From Leuconostocaceae bacterium ESL0958 (GTDB lineage: Bacteria; Bacillota; Bacilli; Lactobacillales; Lactobacillaceae), in assembly GCA_029433265.1 (NCBI GenBank), contig JAQTHT010000010.1:1-55824 (forward strand): a stretch of DNA of 55,824 bases, in the 5' to 3' direction. Position numbers and translations under genes: made by a program. The notes beneath the pieces were generated by a model that saw nothing but the letters and a program-made list of their open reading frames with translations, searched no databases and was not told the origin of the DNA. Positions 7,108 through 17,667 of this stretch are shown one piece after another; position 1 is the stretch's first letter; each line of letters starts with the position of its first letter.

Positions 7108-9120
7108 TTATTCGTCACTAGGCTGATTCTTCACTGCTAACTGCTTAATTTTGGAAGCCTGCTTGTGCTCGATAAAGAGTGGCACCACCTCTTCCACCGT
7201 ATCCGACATGCGCAGCCGGTAGAAGTAGCGGAGATGGACGGAGTGCGACTGCAACCAGACCCGCCCCCCAATCAAGAGCCGGTCCCAAGAGGAAATTTGC
7301 GAAACTGTCTTCAGGTCGGTGTAGTAGTTATTGGTCAAAATATACTTAAAGTCCCCAACCGACCGGTTCTTATCCAGTCCATAAGGAATTTTCTGTGGGG
7401 CAAGGTAGCCCTGCTTGACCAATGTCTTGGCAATCTGGCGAATATAGTATTCGACCTGTGGATCAACTTTGAAGCCCAGATTTAGAACCAGGCGAACCAT
7501 GTTCGGACTGCCCATCAAATCCACGGAATAAGACTTTTCATAAGGATTAATGGATTCCTTAATCGTCACGAACCAGTAAACTTTGGCCCGCTTAGGCCGG
7601 GCCCCCAGCAGGGAATAAATAACGGACTTTTTAATCATATAGTCATCGTGCACGTTGACGATATAGACCAAATTGTTGGCCATCATCGGCTCCCGTTCAT
7701 CCTGGCTGAGCTGCATCAACTGACGGCGGTAGTGCTTCAAGGACAGGTATTCGTTGTTGTAGGACAGCGCTTCCCGGCGTTTATTACCGTAGTACCAGAA
7801 GACCATGACCGCCAAAATCAATAGCATCAAGAGGACGGTAAAATAACCGCCGTGCAAGAATTTACCAAGACTGGCAATCAAAAAGAGACTTTCCAAGCAG
7901 CCAAAGATCAGGGCAAAAATCACGGCATAAATGGTCTTACTGTGGGCATGAATGAAGACCGTCAAGAGCAAAGTCGTCATCAGCATGGTGACCGTAATGG
8001 CCAAGCCATAAGCCGCTTCCATGTTGTGGGAGGTCTTGAAGAAGAGTACAACGCCAACCCCTGCAAAGAAGAGCAGCCAGTTTACCAGGGAAATATACAT
8101 TTGCCCCCGGAAAGCATTCGGATAGGCAATCCGCAGCCGGGGCATCATTTTCAAAGAAATCGCCTCGGAAACCAGCGTAAAGGCGCCCGTAATCAAGGCC
8201 TGGGAAGCAATGATGGCGGCAATGGTACTCAAAACCACACCAACCAGTCGCCACTGGTTGGGCAAAATATCAAAGAAGAGGTTGAGCTGCTGACTACCCG
8301 GCCGGTGCATAATGGTCCAAGCACCCTGCCCCATGTAATTGAGAATCAACATACTGTAGACAAAGGGCCAACTCAGGTAAATATTGCGTTTACCGACGTG
8401 GCCCATGTCTGAATAAAGCGCTTCCGCCCCAGTCGTCGCCAGGAAAATATTTCCTAGAATCAAGAGCCCTGAGCGGTTGTCCGGACTAAAGAGCGTCTGC
8501 ACAGCATAAACGGGCGAGAGCGCCTTCAGAACGGCCGGATAGTGCAGTACTTGTAAGAGGCCAAAGAAGCCAATGAACGTAAACCAAATCAGCATCAAAG
8601 GCCCAAAGAGTTTCCCAATCTTCGTCGTGCCCTTCCGCTGGAGGGCAAAGACAAAGAGCAAAATCATGAGGACAACCGGCACCACAAAATCAATACCGGC
8701 AGGAAAGACCAGACTGCCAAAGTGCTGCCCCGCTAACCCTTCTACGGCAGAGGTCACCGTCACAGCCGGGGTCAACGCCCCGTCAGCCAGTAGGGCAGCA
8801 CCACCAATCATGGCTGGCAGAATCAGCCATTTCATGTTGCTGGTGCGCACTTTACTATAAAGGGAGAAAATGCCCCCTTCTCCATGGTTATCGGCCCGTA
8901 AGGCAATCAAGACGTACTTGACGGTCGTAATCAACATCAAGGTCCAAAAAACCAATGAAATCGAGCCAATTACCAGGCCCTCAAGGTTACTACTATGGGC
9001 ATTGCCAGCAATAATGGCATTCATGGTGTACAAAGGAGAAGTCCCGATATCACCGTAAACAATCCCCAGGGCAATTAGGAAAGCCCCGTACTGCAACTTA
9101 TGCTTCTGTTGACTTTTCAT
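7108..9120 (-). CDS. kup: Potassium uptake protein, Kup/KUP family
   Basis: The 670-residue protein is a KUP/HAK/KT proton-coupled potassium importer of the cytoplasmic membrane. The N-terminal ALGIVYGDIGTSPLYTMNAI is the family signature, and about 12 membrane segments extend to residue ~440, followed by a cytoplasmic C-terminal domain of about 220 residues. Length is normal. The start follows TAGGAG. A long leader (9121-9462) precedes it. In related bacteria Kup proteins are controlled by c-di-AMP, but I see no sequence basis for that here. Confidence 0.93.
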   Translation of the reverse strand: MKSQQKHKLQYGAFLIALGIVYGDIGTSPLYTMNAIIAGNAHSSNLEGLVIGSISLVFWTLMLITTVKYVLIALRADNHGEGGIFSLYSKVRTSNMKWLILPAMIGGAALLADGALTPAVTVTSAVEGLAGQHFGSLVFPAGIDFVVPVVLMILLFVFALQRKGTTKIGKLFGPLMLIWFTFIGFFGLLQVLHYPAVLKALSPVYAVQTLFSPDNRSGLLILGNIFLATTGAEALYSDMGHVGKRNIYLSWPFVYSMLILNYMGQGAWTIMHRPGSQQLNLFFDILPNQWRLVGVVLSTIAAIIASQALITGAFTLVSEAISLKMMPRLRIAYPNAFRGQMYISLVNWLLFFAGVGVVLFFKTSHNMEAAYGLAITVTMLMTTLLLTVFIHAHSKTIYAVIFALIFGCLESLFLIASLGKFLHGGYFTVLLMLLILAVMVFWYYGNKRREALSYNNEYLSLKHYRRQLMQLSQDEREPMMANNLVYIVNVHDDYMIKKSVIYSLLGARPKRAKVYWFVTIKESINPYEKSYSVDLMGSPNMVRLVLNLGFKVDPQVEYYIRQIAKTLVKQGYLAPQKIPYGLDKNRSVGDFKYILTNNYYTDLKTVSQISSWDRLLIGGRVWLQSHSVHLRYFYRLRMSDTVEEVVPLFIEHKQASKIKQLAVKNQPSDE

Positions 9121-9462
9121 TTGTTACTCCTACTCGTGTTAGCAACAGCACCAAGCTAGGCTAAGTGACTGCAGCAGAACCAAACAGCATGAGTCTACCG
9201 CGTTCTGCCCGTTGATACAAGGACCAGTTCGCCTTCTTTGGTAAACAATCGTAATGCTGGCTGTTTAAACATCAGCAAAAATAATGAACCTGGCACTAGG
9301 CTCGCTAGTTTCTAGGCCGGGTACCGTGCAGCAAAGCACTGTAGCGATTTTGTAGCGCAAAAAAGCAATTCCTTAGTTCCACCTATTTTTAGGTCGTCCA
9401 ACCGATGCTGAATCGGCCTCTGCCAATTTCTTACAAAGGCCGTCATAGCAACAATTACAAAC
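9121..9462 (-). other. Long non-coding leader/intergenic region upstream of kup
   Basis: About 340 bases without a gene. On the minus strand it contains short hairpins such as GTGCTTTGCTGCAC and GGCCTAGAAACTAGCGAGCC, so it may be a structured leader. It does not show the conserved blocks of the c-di-AMP (ydaO) riboswitch or of another class I know. No convincing promoter was found. Confidence 0.35.
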
Positions 9463-9497
9463 AAAAAAGGCTCCACACCAACAAACGGTGTAGAACC
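9463..9497 (-). terminator. Terminator of tRNA-Glu
   Basis: GGTTCTACACC and GGTGTGGAGCC form the stem on the minus strand, followed by TTTTTTG, 8 bases after the tRNA. Confidence 0.85.
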
Positions 9498-9504
9498 TAA
9501 TTAG

Positions 9505-9576
9505 TAGCCCGTGAGAGAATCGAACTCTCGATTCCGCCGTGAAAGGGCAGCGTCTTAGCCACTTGACCAACGGGCC
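9505..9576 (-). tRNA. tRNA-Glu (anticodon TTC)
   Basis: The 72-nt minus-strand sequence folds into a standard cloverleaf: acceptor GGCCCGT/ACGGGCT, D arm GTCAAGTGGCTAAGAC, anticodon loop CTTTCAC with TTC, and T arm GAGAGTTCGATTCTCTC. CCA is not encoded. It has its own promoter and terminator, so it is a single-gene transcript. Confidence 0.95.
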
Positions 9577-9618
9577 TTGGTCAGTTGTTATCAACAATCG
9601 CTCGTTGACAACTATTTA

Positions 9619-9647
9619 ATAATAACAAGGACCAGTAAAAAGGTCAA
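9619..9647 (-). promoter_or_regulatory. Promoter of tRNA-Glu
   Basis: Minus-strand TTGACC, 17-nt spacer, TATTAT, about 40 bases before the tRNA. Confidence 0.75.
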
Positions 9648-9671
9648 GCATAATTGACTATTTTTTCTAAA

Positions 9672-10613
9672 TTAATACCAGTGATACTGATTGTGGTGCT
9701 GCAAAGCCTTTTGTGCGGAACCATAACGGCTAGCGATGTACTTTTGCATGGCTTGTAGTTGATCCTGGTAATCAGTGGAAGCACCGCCAAAGCGCCGTTG
9801 AATATCGGGTGATAACTGGCCGAGACCAAAGTAAATGCCATTCCGAGCATGGACATTGCCGCTAGACTCGCGACGAATGATTTCTTGCAAAGCCTGGTTT
9901 TCGTCACTGTTTTCAGTATTGGCAGCAGGCGCAGTCGCCACAGCAGGCTGGGCAGCGGCTTGGTTATTGGCTGGCGTTGCCGCTACTGCCGTTGCCTGGG
10001 CTTGATCACTAGCCGTATTGGCGCTGGCCGTGACCGGGGCGGCCTGTTCAGCTGCTGCCGCAGTTGGCATTGTTGCCTGCTGGTTATCGGCACTAGCTGG
10101 CGCTTGCTGGTTAGTGTCGGGCGTTTGCTTTTGCGCGCTGCCCTGGTCCGCTGCTGCGGTCGTCTGGGCCAGCTGGCTTGGTGCCTGCAGTTGCAGTACC
10201 TGGCCAATTGTCAAAGCATCTGGGTTGGCGATGTGATTGAGTTGCGCCAACTGAGCTACGGAAACATGGAAGCGTTGGGCCAACGTCCACAGGTTGTCCC
10301 CTGCCTGCACTGTATAGTTTTGACCGTCTGTCTGGGCCGCAGGCTGTGCTGCAACCGGTGTAGCTGTTGCTGCGGGCTGCTGTGCTTGGCCAATGACCAG
10401 CTGTTCCCCGGTAAAAATCTGATCCAAGTTCTGAATGTTGTTTTGGCGGGCCAAGTCAGTCACCGTCAGATTGTACTGCTTGGCAATGGCCGTCAACGTG
10501 TCCCCAGCTTGAATGGTGTGGCTTTGTCCTTGATCAGCATGGGCGACTTGCTGTCCGGCGAGAACGGACCCGGCCAGCCCGGCAGCAAAGAGGGCGGTTT
10601 TTTTGATATTCAT
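9672..10613 (-). CDS. Secreted LysM cell-wall protein with C-terminal lysozyme-like (Apf-type) domain
   Basis: The 313-residue protein starts with a signal peptide (KK, hydrophobic AALFAAGLAGSVLAG-like core, probable cleavage after AHA near residue 26). Two LysM domains follow at about 32-75 and 98-143, each with the YxVQAGDxL-type opening; they bind peptidoglycan glycan. A Gln/Ala/Thr linker (about 145-240) precedes a 70-residue C-terminal domain with IIRRESSGN and a terminal YHWY, as in aggregation-promoting-factor and small transglycosylase-like proteins. The Glu in RRES is the likely catalytic acid. The start follows AAAAGGAG. A direct repeat TTAAGA-N5-TTAAGA in the leader suggests control by an OmpR-type regulator. 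Confidence 0.85.
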   Translation of the reverse strand: MNIKKTALFAAGLAGSVLAGQQVAHADQGQSHTIQAGDTLTAIAKQYNLTVTDLARQNNIQNLDQIFTGEQLVIGQAQQPAATATPVAAQPAAQTDGQNYTVQAGDNLWTLAQRFHVSVAQLAQLNHIANPDALTIGQVLQLQAPSQLAQTTAAADQGSAQKQTPDTNQQAPASADNQQATMPTAAAAEQAAPVTASANTASDQAQATAVAATPANNQAAAQPAVATAPAANTENSDENQALQEIIRRESSGNVHARNGIYFGLGQLSPDIQRRFGGASTDYQDQLQAMQKYIASRYGSAQKALQHHNQYHWY

Positions 10614-10633
10614 ACTTGCTCCTTTTCAAAAAA

Positions 10634-10650
10634 TCTTAAGGTATTCTTAA
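10634..10650 (-). promoter_or_regulatory. Direct repeat, possible OmpR-type regulator site
   Basis: On the minus strand TTAAGA repeats with 11-base periodicity (TTAAGAATACCTTAAGA) between the promoter and the start codon of the LysM gene. Spacing matches WalR/PhoP-type sites, though the hexamer differs from the WalR consensus. Confidence 0.35.
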
Positions 10651-10679
10651 AGAAATAGTCATTATTCATAGGATTCACT

Positions 10680-10706
10680 ATCATAATAACGCAAAAGACC
10701 CGTCAA
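10680..10706 (-). promoter_or_regulatory. Promoter of the LysM gene
   Basis: Minus-strand TTGACG, 15-nt spacer, TATGAT. The spacer is shorter than usual. Confidence 0.45.
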
Positions 10707-10732
10707 AAGCCAGTTGAACACCAAAAAAAACA

Positions 10733-10757
10733 CAAAAAAAGGAACTCTGCGAGTTCC
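10733..10757 (-). terminator. Terminator of the atp operon
   Basis: GGAACTCTGCGAGTTCC forms a short stem just after atpC, followed on the minus strand by a run of seven T residues. Confidence 0.9.
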
Positions 10758-10767
10758 TTTTGATCAA

Positions 10768-11211
10768 TTATTGACCGTTTCGAATCGACGCAACGTGAAT
10801 TCGGTTGACGGCGCGCATCAAAGCGATACGGGCCTTTTCCATTTCATGCTGGTTGGCCACTTCTTGGGCCTTCTGTAACCGATCCTCAGCCCGCTTCTTC
10901 GCGTTCTCAGCTCGGTTCACGTCAATTTCATCGGCGACTTCGGCTGAATCAGCAATGACCGTCAACACGTTCTTTGAAAATTCAGCAACCCCGCCGTTCA
11001 CGGCCAAAGATTTACTTTGACCATCTTTTTTTACGACTAACTCATGAATCGCTAACGCGGCCAAGATAGGCTCGTGATTAGCCATAACACCAATCTGCCC
11101 ACCTTGTGTATTAATCGTTGCAATTGTCACTTGGTCTTGGTCGTAGATGAGCCCTTCCGGGGTCACAATTTTCACTGTGAAACCCGTTTGACGCTTCTCT
11201 TCGTCAGCCAT
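10768..11211 (-). CDS. atpC: F1Fo ATP synthase subunit epsilon
   Basis: The 147-residue protein contains the N-terminal beta-sandwich (VKIVTPEGLIYDQDQVTIAT, then GQIGVMANHEPILAAL) and a C-terminal two-helix region rich in Glu/Lys/Ala. It belongs to the central stalk, couples gamma to the c-ring and regulates ATPase activity. It is last in the atpBEFHAGDC operon, 11 bases after atpD, with a Shine-Dalgarno AAGGGGG. In fermentative lactic acid bacteria the enzyme mainly hydrolyses ATP to export protons. Confidence 0.95.
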   Translation of the reverse strand: MADEEKRQTGFTVKIVTPEGLIYDQDQVTIATINTQGGQIGVMANHEPILAALAIHELVVKKDGQSKSLAVNGGVAEFSKNVLTVIADSAEVADEIDVNRAENAKKRAEDRLQKAQEVANQHEMEKARIALMRAVNRIHVASIRNGQ

Positions 11212-11222
11212 GTCTTACCCCC

Positions 11223-12662
<1,440 letters not shown>

Positions 12663-13586
12663 TTATTCCAAAGCGACCATTCCACCAGTAATTTCGGTGA
12701 TTTCAGTCGTAATTTGTGCTTGACGAGCACGGTTATACTGCAGGCTAAGCGTACCAATGATGTCTTTGGCAGAGTCAGTGGCAGAGGACATGGCAGTGGA
12801 AGAAGCCGCATGCTCAGCCGTTTTGGCATCCAAGATTGCTTCAAAAATCAAAGCTTGGACATACTGTGGTAAGACCACATTCAAAACTGCCGTTGAATCG
12901 GGCTCAGAATCGTAGGCGGATTGCACCGTATACTGATTCTCATGCTCACTATCATCCTCTGCTCGATTGCCTTCCATTTTGGCCAAGGTATCCTTGGTCA
13001 AAGGCAGCAACTGCAAATCCTGATACTTAGCCGTCAGACGGTTGACGAAGTGGTTATAAACCAAATGCAATTCATCAAAGGCCTTTGCTTCATACAGGGA
13101 CATCACGGTCTTGAGTGCCTGCCGCAATTCATTGAAGGTTGGCACATCCGAAACACCGCGATGGTCCAGGACAACCGTGTAGCCCCGCTTTTTGTAAAAT
13201 TCAGCACCATTGCCACCAATGGCTAAGATAACCGCATTATCTGGCGTCAAATTGTTCCGCTCTAAGAGGGCGTTGGTCTGCTTAATGACATTGGCATTGT
13301 AAGAACCAACCATCCCCTTATCAGAGGTCACAATCAAAACCCCAGTCTTTTTCACTGGCCGCTTGTCGACCATGGGAATGTGGGAAGCATCAACGTTATC
13401 CAAGAGATGCGCCTCTACCAAATGTTCCACCACAACCTTCAAACGGTCGGCATACTGGTGGTAACCAGGGGCAGCGTGCTGAATTTGATTCAGTTTCGCC
13501 GTGGACACTAGTTCCACAGCGGCCGTAATTTGCTTCGTCTTCGTTGTCGAAGCAATCCGCCGTTTAATATCTTGTAAAGAAGCCAT
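12663..13586 (-). CDS. atpG: F1Fo ATP synthase subunit gamma
   Basis: The 307-residue rotary shaft subunit has the conserved N-terminal helix ([20 protein letters not shown]) and C-terminal helix ([19 protein letters not shown]), which form the coiled coil inside the alpha3beta3 ring. The central Rossmann-like part contains [17 protein letters not shown]-type sequence. An acidic insert near residue 205-225 (EDDSEHENQ) is common in lactic acid bacteria. AAGGAGG precedes the start. Confidence 0.96.
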   Translation of the reverse strand: MASLQDIKRRIASTTKTKQITAAVELVSTAKLNQIQHAAPGYHQYADRLKVVVEHLVEAHLLDNVDASHIPMVDKRPVKKTGVLIVTSDKGMVGSYNANVIKQTNALLERNNLTPDNAVILAIGGNGAEFYKKRGYTVVLDHRGVSDVPTFNELRQALKTVMSLYEAKAFDELHLVYNHFVNRLTAKYQDLQLLPLTKDTLAKMEGNRAEDDSEHENQYTVQSAYDSEPDSTAVLNVVLPQYVQALIFEAILDAKTAEHAASSTAMSSATDSAKDIIGTLSLQYNRARQAQITTEITEITGGMVALE

Positions 13587-13595
13587 GTTGCCTCC

Positions 13596-15113
13596 TTATG
13601 CTTGGTCTGAACCGGCAGAGAAACCACTCTTAAATGCTTGCAGGGCACGGTCCATCTTGTCTTGGTCTGGCAAAGCCTTGGTCGTAACGATTTCTTGCAA
13701 CAGATCCTTTTCACTAGCATCCAAGTAAGCAATCAATTCGTCTTGGAAACGCTGCAAGTCTTCCACTGCTACGTCATCCAAATAACCATGGGTCAAGGAA
13801 TAGAGTACGAAGACCTGGTGCTGCATCGCCATTGGCTTGTGCAAAGGCTGCTTCAACAGTTCAACTGTGCGCTTACCACGTTCCAGCTTAGCCTGCGTAG
13901 CAGCATCCAAATCGGAGCCGAACTGCGCGAAAGATTCCAATTCGCGATAAGAAGCCAAATCCAAACGCAACGTTCCGGAAACCTTCTTCATCGCCTTGGT
14001 TTGTGCATCACCACCGACACGGGAAACAGAAGTACCGGCATCAATGGCTGGTCGGATACCCGCATAGAAGGAGTCAGAATCCAAGAAGATCTGACCATCG
14101 GTGATGGAAATAACATTGGTTGGGATATAAGCAGAGACATCCCCAGCCTGGGTTTCGATAATTGGCAGCGCAGTCATGGAACCGCCCCCCAATTCGTCTG
14201 ACAACTTGGCTGCTCGTTCAAGCAAACGAGAGTGCAAGTAGAAGACATCCCCAGGGTAAGCTTCACGGCCAGGTGGCCGACGGAGAATCAAGGACATTTC
14301 ACGGTAAGCCGTCGCTTGCTTCGACAAATCATCAAAGACAATCAATACGTGCTTGCCGTTGTACATGAATTCTTCACCAATTGCTGCCCCGGCATAAGGT
14401 GCCAAGTAGAGCAAAGCTGCGGCTTCAGCTGGTCCAGCTGAAACAACAGTGGTGTATTCCATTGCGCCCAAACGCTTCAACGTTTCCACTTGTTCACGAA
14501 CCGTGGAGTCCTTTTGACCGATGGCTACGTACACAACCAACATGTCTTGGTCTTTTTGGTTCAAAATCGTATCAATCGCGATGGAAGTCTTACCAGTCTT
14601 CCGGTCACCAATGATCAATTCACGCTGACCACGGCCAATTGGTACAAGGGAATCAATCGCCTTGATTCCTGTCTGCAGTGGTTCTGAAACCGACTGCCGT
14701 TCCATAATCCCCGGTGCCTTCACTTCAACAGGACGGGTCTTTGTTGTCTTCAAGTCGCCAGCGCCATCAATGGGTTGCCCCAAAGCGTTCACGACACGCC
14801 CGATTAGTTCTTCACCAACTGGCACTTCAATCACGTGTCCAGTCCGCTTAACTGTGTCCCCTTGGCGAATCCCTTCGGAACTACCTAAGATGATAATTCC
14901 GACTTCGTTTTCTTCCAAGTTTTGGACCATTCCATAGGCCCCATTTTCAAAGGTCAACAATTCACTGGACAAGGCGTTGGCCAAACCGGTTGCCCGGGCC
15001 ACACCGTCACCAATGTAGGTAACCGTTCCAATTTCATCCACAGTCAGTTTTGTGTCGAACTTTTCGAGCTGCTGCTTGATTAAAGCAGATATTTCTTCAG
15101 CTTGAATCGCCAT
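13596..15113 (-). CDS. atpA: F1Fo ATP synthase subunit alpha
   Basis: The 505-residue subunit binds non-catalytic nucleotide. It shows the Walker A GDRKTGKT near residue 170 (Lys where Gln is usual), [12 protein letters not shown], and the alpha signature [14 protein letters not shown] near 365. The N-terminal domain ([20 protein letters not shown]) binds the delta subunit. Length is standard, spacing to atpH is 12 bases and to atpG 9 bases. Confidence 0.98.
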   Translation of the reverse strand: MAIQAEEISALIKQQLEKFDTKLTVDEIGTVTYIGDGVARATGLANALSSELLTFENGAYGMVQNLEENEVGIIILGSSEGIRQGDTVKRTGHVIEVPVGEELIGRVVNALGQPIDGAGDLKTTKTRPVEVKAPGIMERQSVSEPLQTGIKAIDSLVPIGRGQRELIIGDRKTGKTSIAIDTILNQKDQDMLVVYVAIGQKDSTVREQVETLKRLGAMEYTTVVSAGPAEAAALLYLAPYAGAAIGEEFMYNGKHVLIVFDDLSKQATAYREMSLILRRPPGREAYPGDVFYLHSRLLERAAKLSDELGGGSMTALPIIETQAGDVSAYIPTNVISITDGQIFLDSDSFYAGIRPAIDAGTSVSRVGGDAQTKAMKKVSGTLRLDLASYRELESFAQFGSDLDAATQAKLERGKRTVELLKQPLHKPMAMQHQVFVLYSLTHGYLDDVAVEDLQRFQDELIAYLDASEKDLLQEIVTTKALPDQDKMDRALQAFKSGFSAGSDQA

Positions 15114-15125
15114 ATCATTTCCTCA

Positions 15126-15665
15126 CTAACCTAGTAACTCTGCCTTGATTTGCGCAATCTTGTTCTGCAATGAACCATCAATCAAGAGGGCATCGGAGCG
15201 CATCACAACGCCACCAATCAGCGCTGGGTCCACCTCAAAGTCAGCCAGGACCTCTTTGGCCCCTGCTTTCTTCTGGAAGGCTGCCGTTAGGCGCTGCTTT
15301 TGGTCATCATCGATTGCTGTTGCCGTCTTAATCAAAACAGGCACAATGCCACGTCGTGCTTGATCAAGCGCGACAAACCGTTCTACCACTGCTGGGAAGA
15401 AGTCAAAATGGTGGTGTGCTAACAGCACCTTCAACAGGTTCAAGACACCCGCTGTTGCTTGGCCGGCTAACTTATCGAGCAAGTCTTCCTGATCCGCCAT
15501 CGAAATGGTTTGTGCCTGCAACAGGGCGGTCAACTTTGGCTGCTCCGCTAGCACCTGTACCAGTACTAACAGGTCATCCTTGATGGCCGCTGTTTGATTT
15601 TCTTCTTCAGCAAAAGACAAGATTGCCTGGGCATATTGGTCGACAATTTTTTCTTTCTTGGCCAT
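15126..15665 (-). CDS. atpH: F1Fo ATP synthase subunit delta
   Basis: The 179-residue peripheral-stalk subunit has the N-terminal helical domain (VDQYAQAILSFAEEEN) and the C-terminal family motif VDPALIGGVVMRSDALLIDGS before a final LQNKIAQIKAELLG. It links the b subunits to the top of F1. GGAGGGG precedes the start, and it sits 10 bases after atpF. Confidence 0.95.
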   Translation of the reverse strand: MAKKEKIVDQYAQAILSFAEEENQTAAIKDDLLVLVQVLAEQPKLTALLQAQTISMADQEDLLDKLAGQATAGVLNLLKVLLAHHHFDFFPAVVERFVALDQARRGIVPVLIKTATAIDDDQKQRLTAAFQKKAGAKEVLADFEVDPALIGGVVMRSDALLIDGSLQNKIAQIKAELLG

Positions 15666-15674
15666 ATCCCCTCC

Positions 15675-16184
15675 TTACTGCTGGTCTAATTCTGCCAAAT
15701 AGGCATCAATTAGCGCCCGCTGGTCATCGGCGGATAGTTCCTTTTGCATTAACTTCGATGCAATCGTCACAGAAAGCGCTGCGACATCATTTTTCGCTGA
15801 TGCAAGGGCTTCTTGCTTCGCTTGTGCTGCATCTCTTTCTGCTGCTTGCTTCATACCCTGAACTTGGTCATTGGTCGTCTGCAAGAGCGCGTCGGATTGA
15901 TCCTTCGCTTTCTTCTTCGCAGCCGCAATCACCTGGCCAGCTTCATCCTTGCTAGCCTTGAGTTCTTGCGCTCTTTTTTCAACCAGCTCTGTGGCTTGTT
16001 GATTGGCTTCTTGGGCACTGTCCAAATCATGGTTAATCTTATCTGCACGTTCGTCTAAGACCTTGGTTAACGGTCCATAGGCAACGTGCTTTAAAATGGC
16101 CATCAGCAGAAGGAAAGCGACAATAATAAAGACCATATCACCGAGTGGCATCGCCTTTGTCATTGATAATGTTTGTACCATCAT
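15675..16184 (-). CDS. atpF: F1Fo ATP synthase subunit b
   Basis: The 169-residue protein has one N-terminal membrane helix (about 15-33, GDMVFIIVAFLLLMAILK) and a long charged helix (about 40-150) that dimerises as the peripheral stalk. The C-terminus (SADDQRALIDAYLAEL) contacts delta. Two ATGs are adjacent (16184 and 16181) behind GGAGGGAG; either may be used. Confidence 0.95.
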   Translation of the reverse strand: MMVQTLSMTKAMPLGDMVFIIVAFLLLMAILKHVAYGPLTKVLDERADKINHDLDSAQEANQQATELVEKRAQELKASKDEAGQVIAAAKKKAKDQSDALLQTTNDQVQGMKQAAERDAAQAKQEALASAKNDVAALSVTIASKLMQKELSADDQRALIDAYLAELDQQ

Positions 16185-16207
16185 CTATCTCCCTCCGAAG
16201 AGTTTTC

Positions 16208-16522
<315 letters not shown>

Positions 16523-16528
16523 CTAGGG

Positions 16529-17245
16529 CTATTCTTCGCCAGAAAGCTGCGCCGTGAAGACGGCAGTCAGCATCACGAAGACATAGGCCTGGATACCACC
16601 GATCAACAGTGAAAAGGCTTGCCAGGCCATTTCCAGTGGCAGGGCGGCAATCATGCCAAAGCCGTGCCAAGAAAAGGCCATCGAGGCCAGCAAGTTTAAC
16701 ATCAGCTCACCGGCAAAGATGTTTCCAAACAGCCGCAGTGCTAACGTCAAAAAGTTCGTAACCTGTTCGACCACATTTAAGGGGAACATAGCCGCATAAG
16801 GCTTGAAGAACATATTCTTCAAGTAACCACCGAGCCCCAGTGTTTTGACACCAGTGCCGTGGGCCAACATCAAAGACATGATGGCCAGGGTAAAGGCAAT
16901 CAAAGGATCAGCCGTTGGTGACTTAATGATGGTCACATCGTTCCCTAGTTTTACCTGTAAGAGCAGCCCCATTTCATTGGCAATGAAAAGGAACAAGAAC
17001 AGGGTAAAACTATAGAGGCCAAACTGTCGGGCCAAGTTGCTTGGCAACTGATCCCCCAAGATGCCCTTCACGAAGTCCAAAACATACTCAATGACGTTTT
17101 GCCCCCGGGAAGGCCGGACAGCCACTTTCCTGGTTAGGACCGCTGCCAGCAGTACGACCAAGGACATGGCCAATAGGGTGGAAACAATGGTCGTCCAAGT
17201 GAAGGTCAAGCCCAGCAACTCGAAGGTTGATGTCGGTTCATCCAT
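16529..17245 (-). CDS. atpB: F1Fo ATP synthase subunit a
   Basis: The 238-residue membrane subunit forms the proton half-channels. LTLALRLFGNIFAGELML around 165-182 carries the essential Arg next to the c-ring, and five to six membrane helices are evident. The start at 17245 (MDEPTSTFELLG) follows AGAAAGGAG. It is the first gene of the operon; the accessory gene atpI, often upstream, is not present before it. Confidence 0.97.
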   Translation of the reverse strand: MDEPTSTFELLGLTFTWTTIVSTLLAMSLVVLLAAVLTRKVAVRPSRGQNVIEYVLDFVKGILGDQLPSNLARQFGLYSFTLFLFLFIANEMGLLLQVKLGNDVTIIKSPTADPLIAFTLAIMSLMLAHGTGVKTLGLGGYLKNMFFKPYAAMFPLNVVEQVTNFLTLALRLFGNIFAGELMLNLLASMAFSWHGFGMIAALPLEMAWQAFSLLIGGIQAYVFVMLTAVFTAQLSGEE

Positions 17246-17318
17246 CGGTTTTCTCCTTTCTAAAAAACTTTTATTTTGATGACAAAGCGTTGGGCGCATT
17301 CCTCAAAATATAAGTCCA

Positions 17319-17347
17319 ATAATACGCCCCCCTTTTTGTAAATACAA
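17319..17347 (-). promoter_or_regulatory. Promoter of the atp operon
   Basis: Minus-strand TTGTAT, 17-nt spacer, TATTAT, about 75 bases before atpB. Confidence 0.55.
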
Positions 17348-17615
17348 GCTGCCTAATTAATTTTTCACAACATTTTCCCTTTTTTTATAAAGAAAACTCA
17401 GTTAAGCAACAGTTTTACAAATATGTCGAAAAAAGCCCAGATGACGGCCTTTATATGTAAATTGTTACAAAAAGTAAAGGCGCTCCTCACCCAAAAAAGC
17501 CTTTTTCTTAGAAAGAAGGAAGCGGTGTTAACACAGTTTGTGATTTTTAAATCAAATTAACTGAGGCCTTTGGTTGGAATTTGCACAAAAGGCCCAACGG
17601 ACTGCCCTGCTTTGC

Positions 17616-17621
17616 TATACT
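17616..17621 (+). promoter_or_regulatory. Extended -10 promoter of the YeiH-type gene
   Basis: TGC-TATACT about 45 bases before the start codon. The -35 position is weak and adjoins the GGCCTTT inverted repeat. Confidence 0.5.
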
Positions 17622-17667
17622 AGTTCTGGTACACAATAGCAAAATATCACAAAATGGAGTAGCGCAG

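Larger units (their letters stand above)
17246..17667. other. Divergent intergenic region between atpB and the YeiH-type gene
   Basis: No gene is seen in these 420 AT-rich bases. It holds the atp promoter near 17319-17347 and, closer to the plus-strand gene, three palindromic elements: GTGTTAACAC (17525-17534), GATTTTTAAATC (17542-17553) and GGCCTTT...AAAGGCC (17565-17594). The last one abuts the expected -35 position of the YeiH-type gene. Confidence 0.55.

Noticed and set aside
9121-9462. c-di-AMP (ydaO-type) riboswitch upstream of kup
   Set aside because: The conserved blocks around GGGGAACC, GGGGUGAAUC and CCGACAGCUAACUCC are not present on the minus strand.
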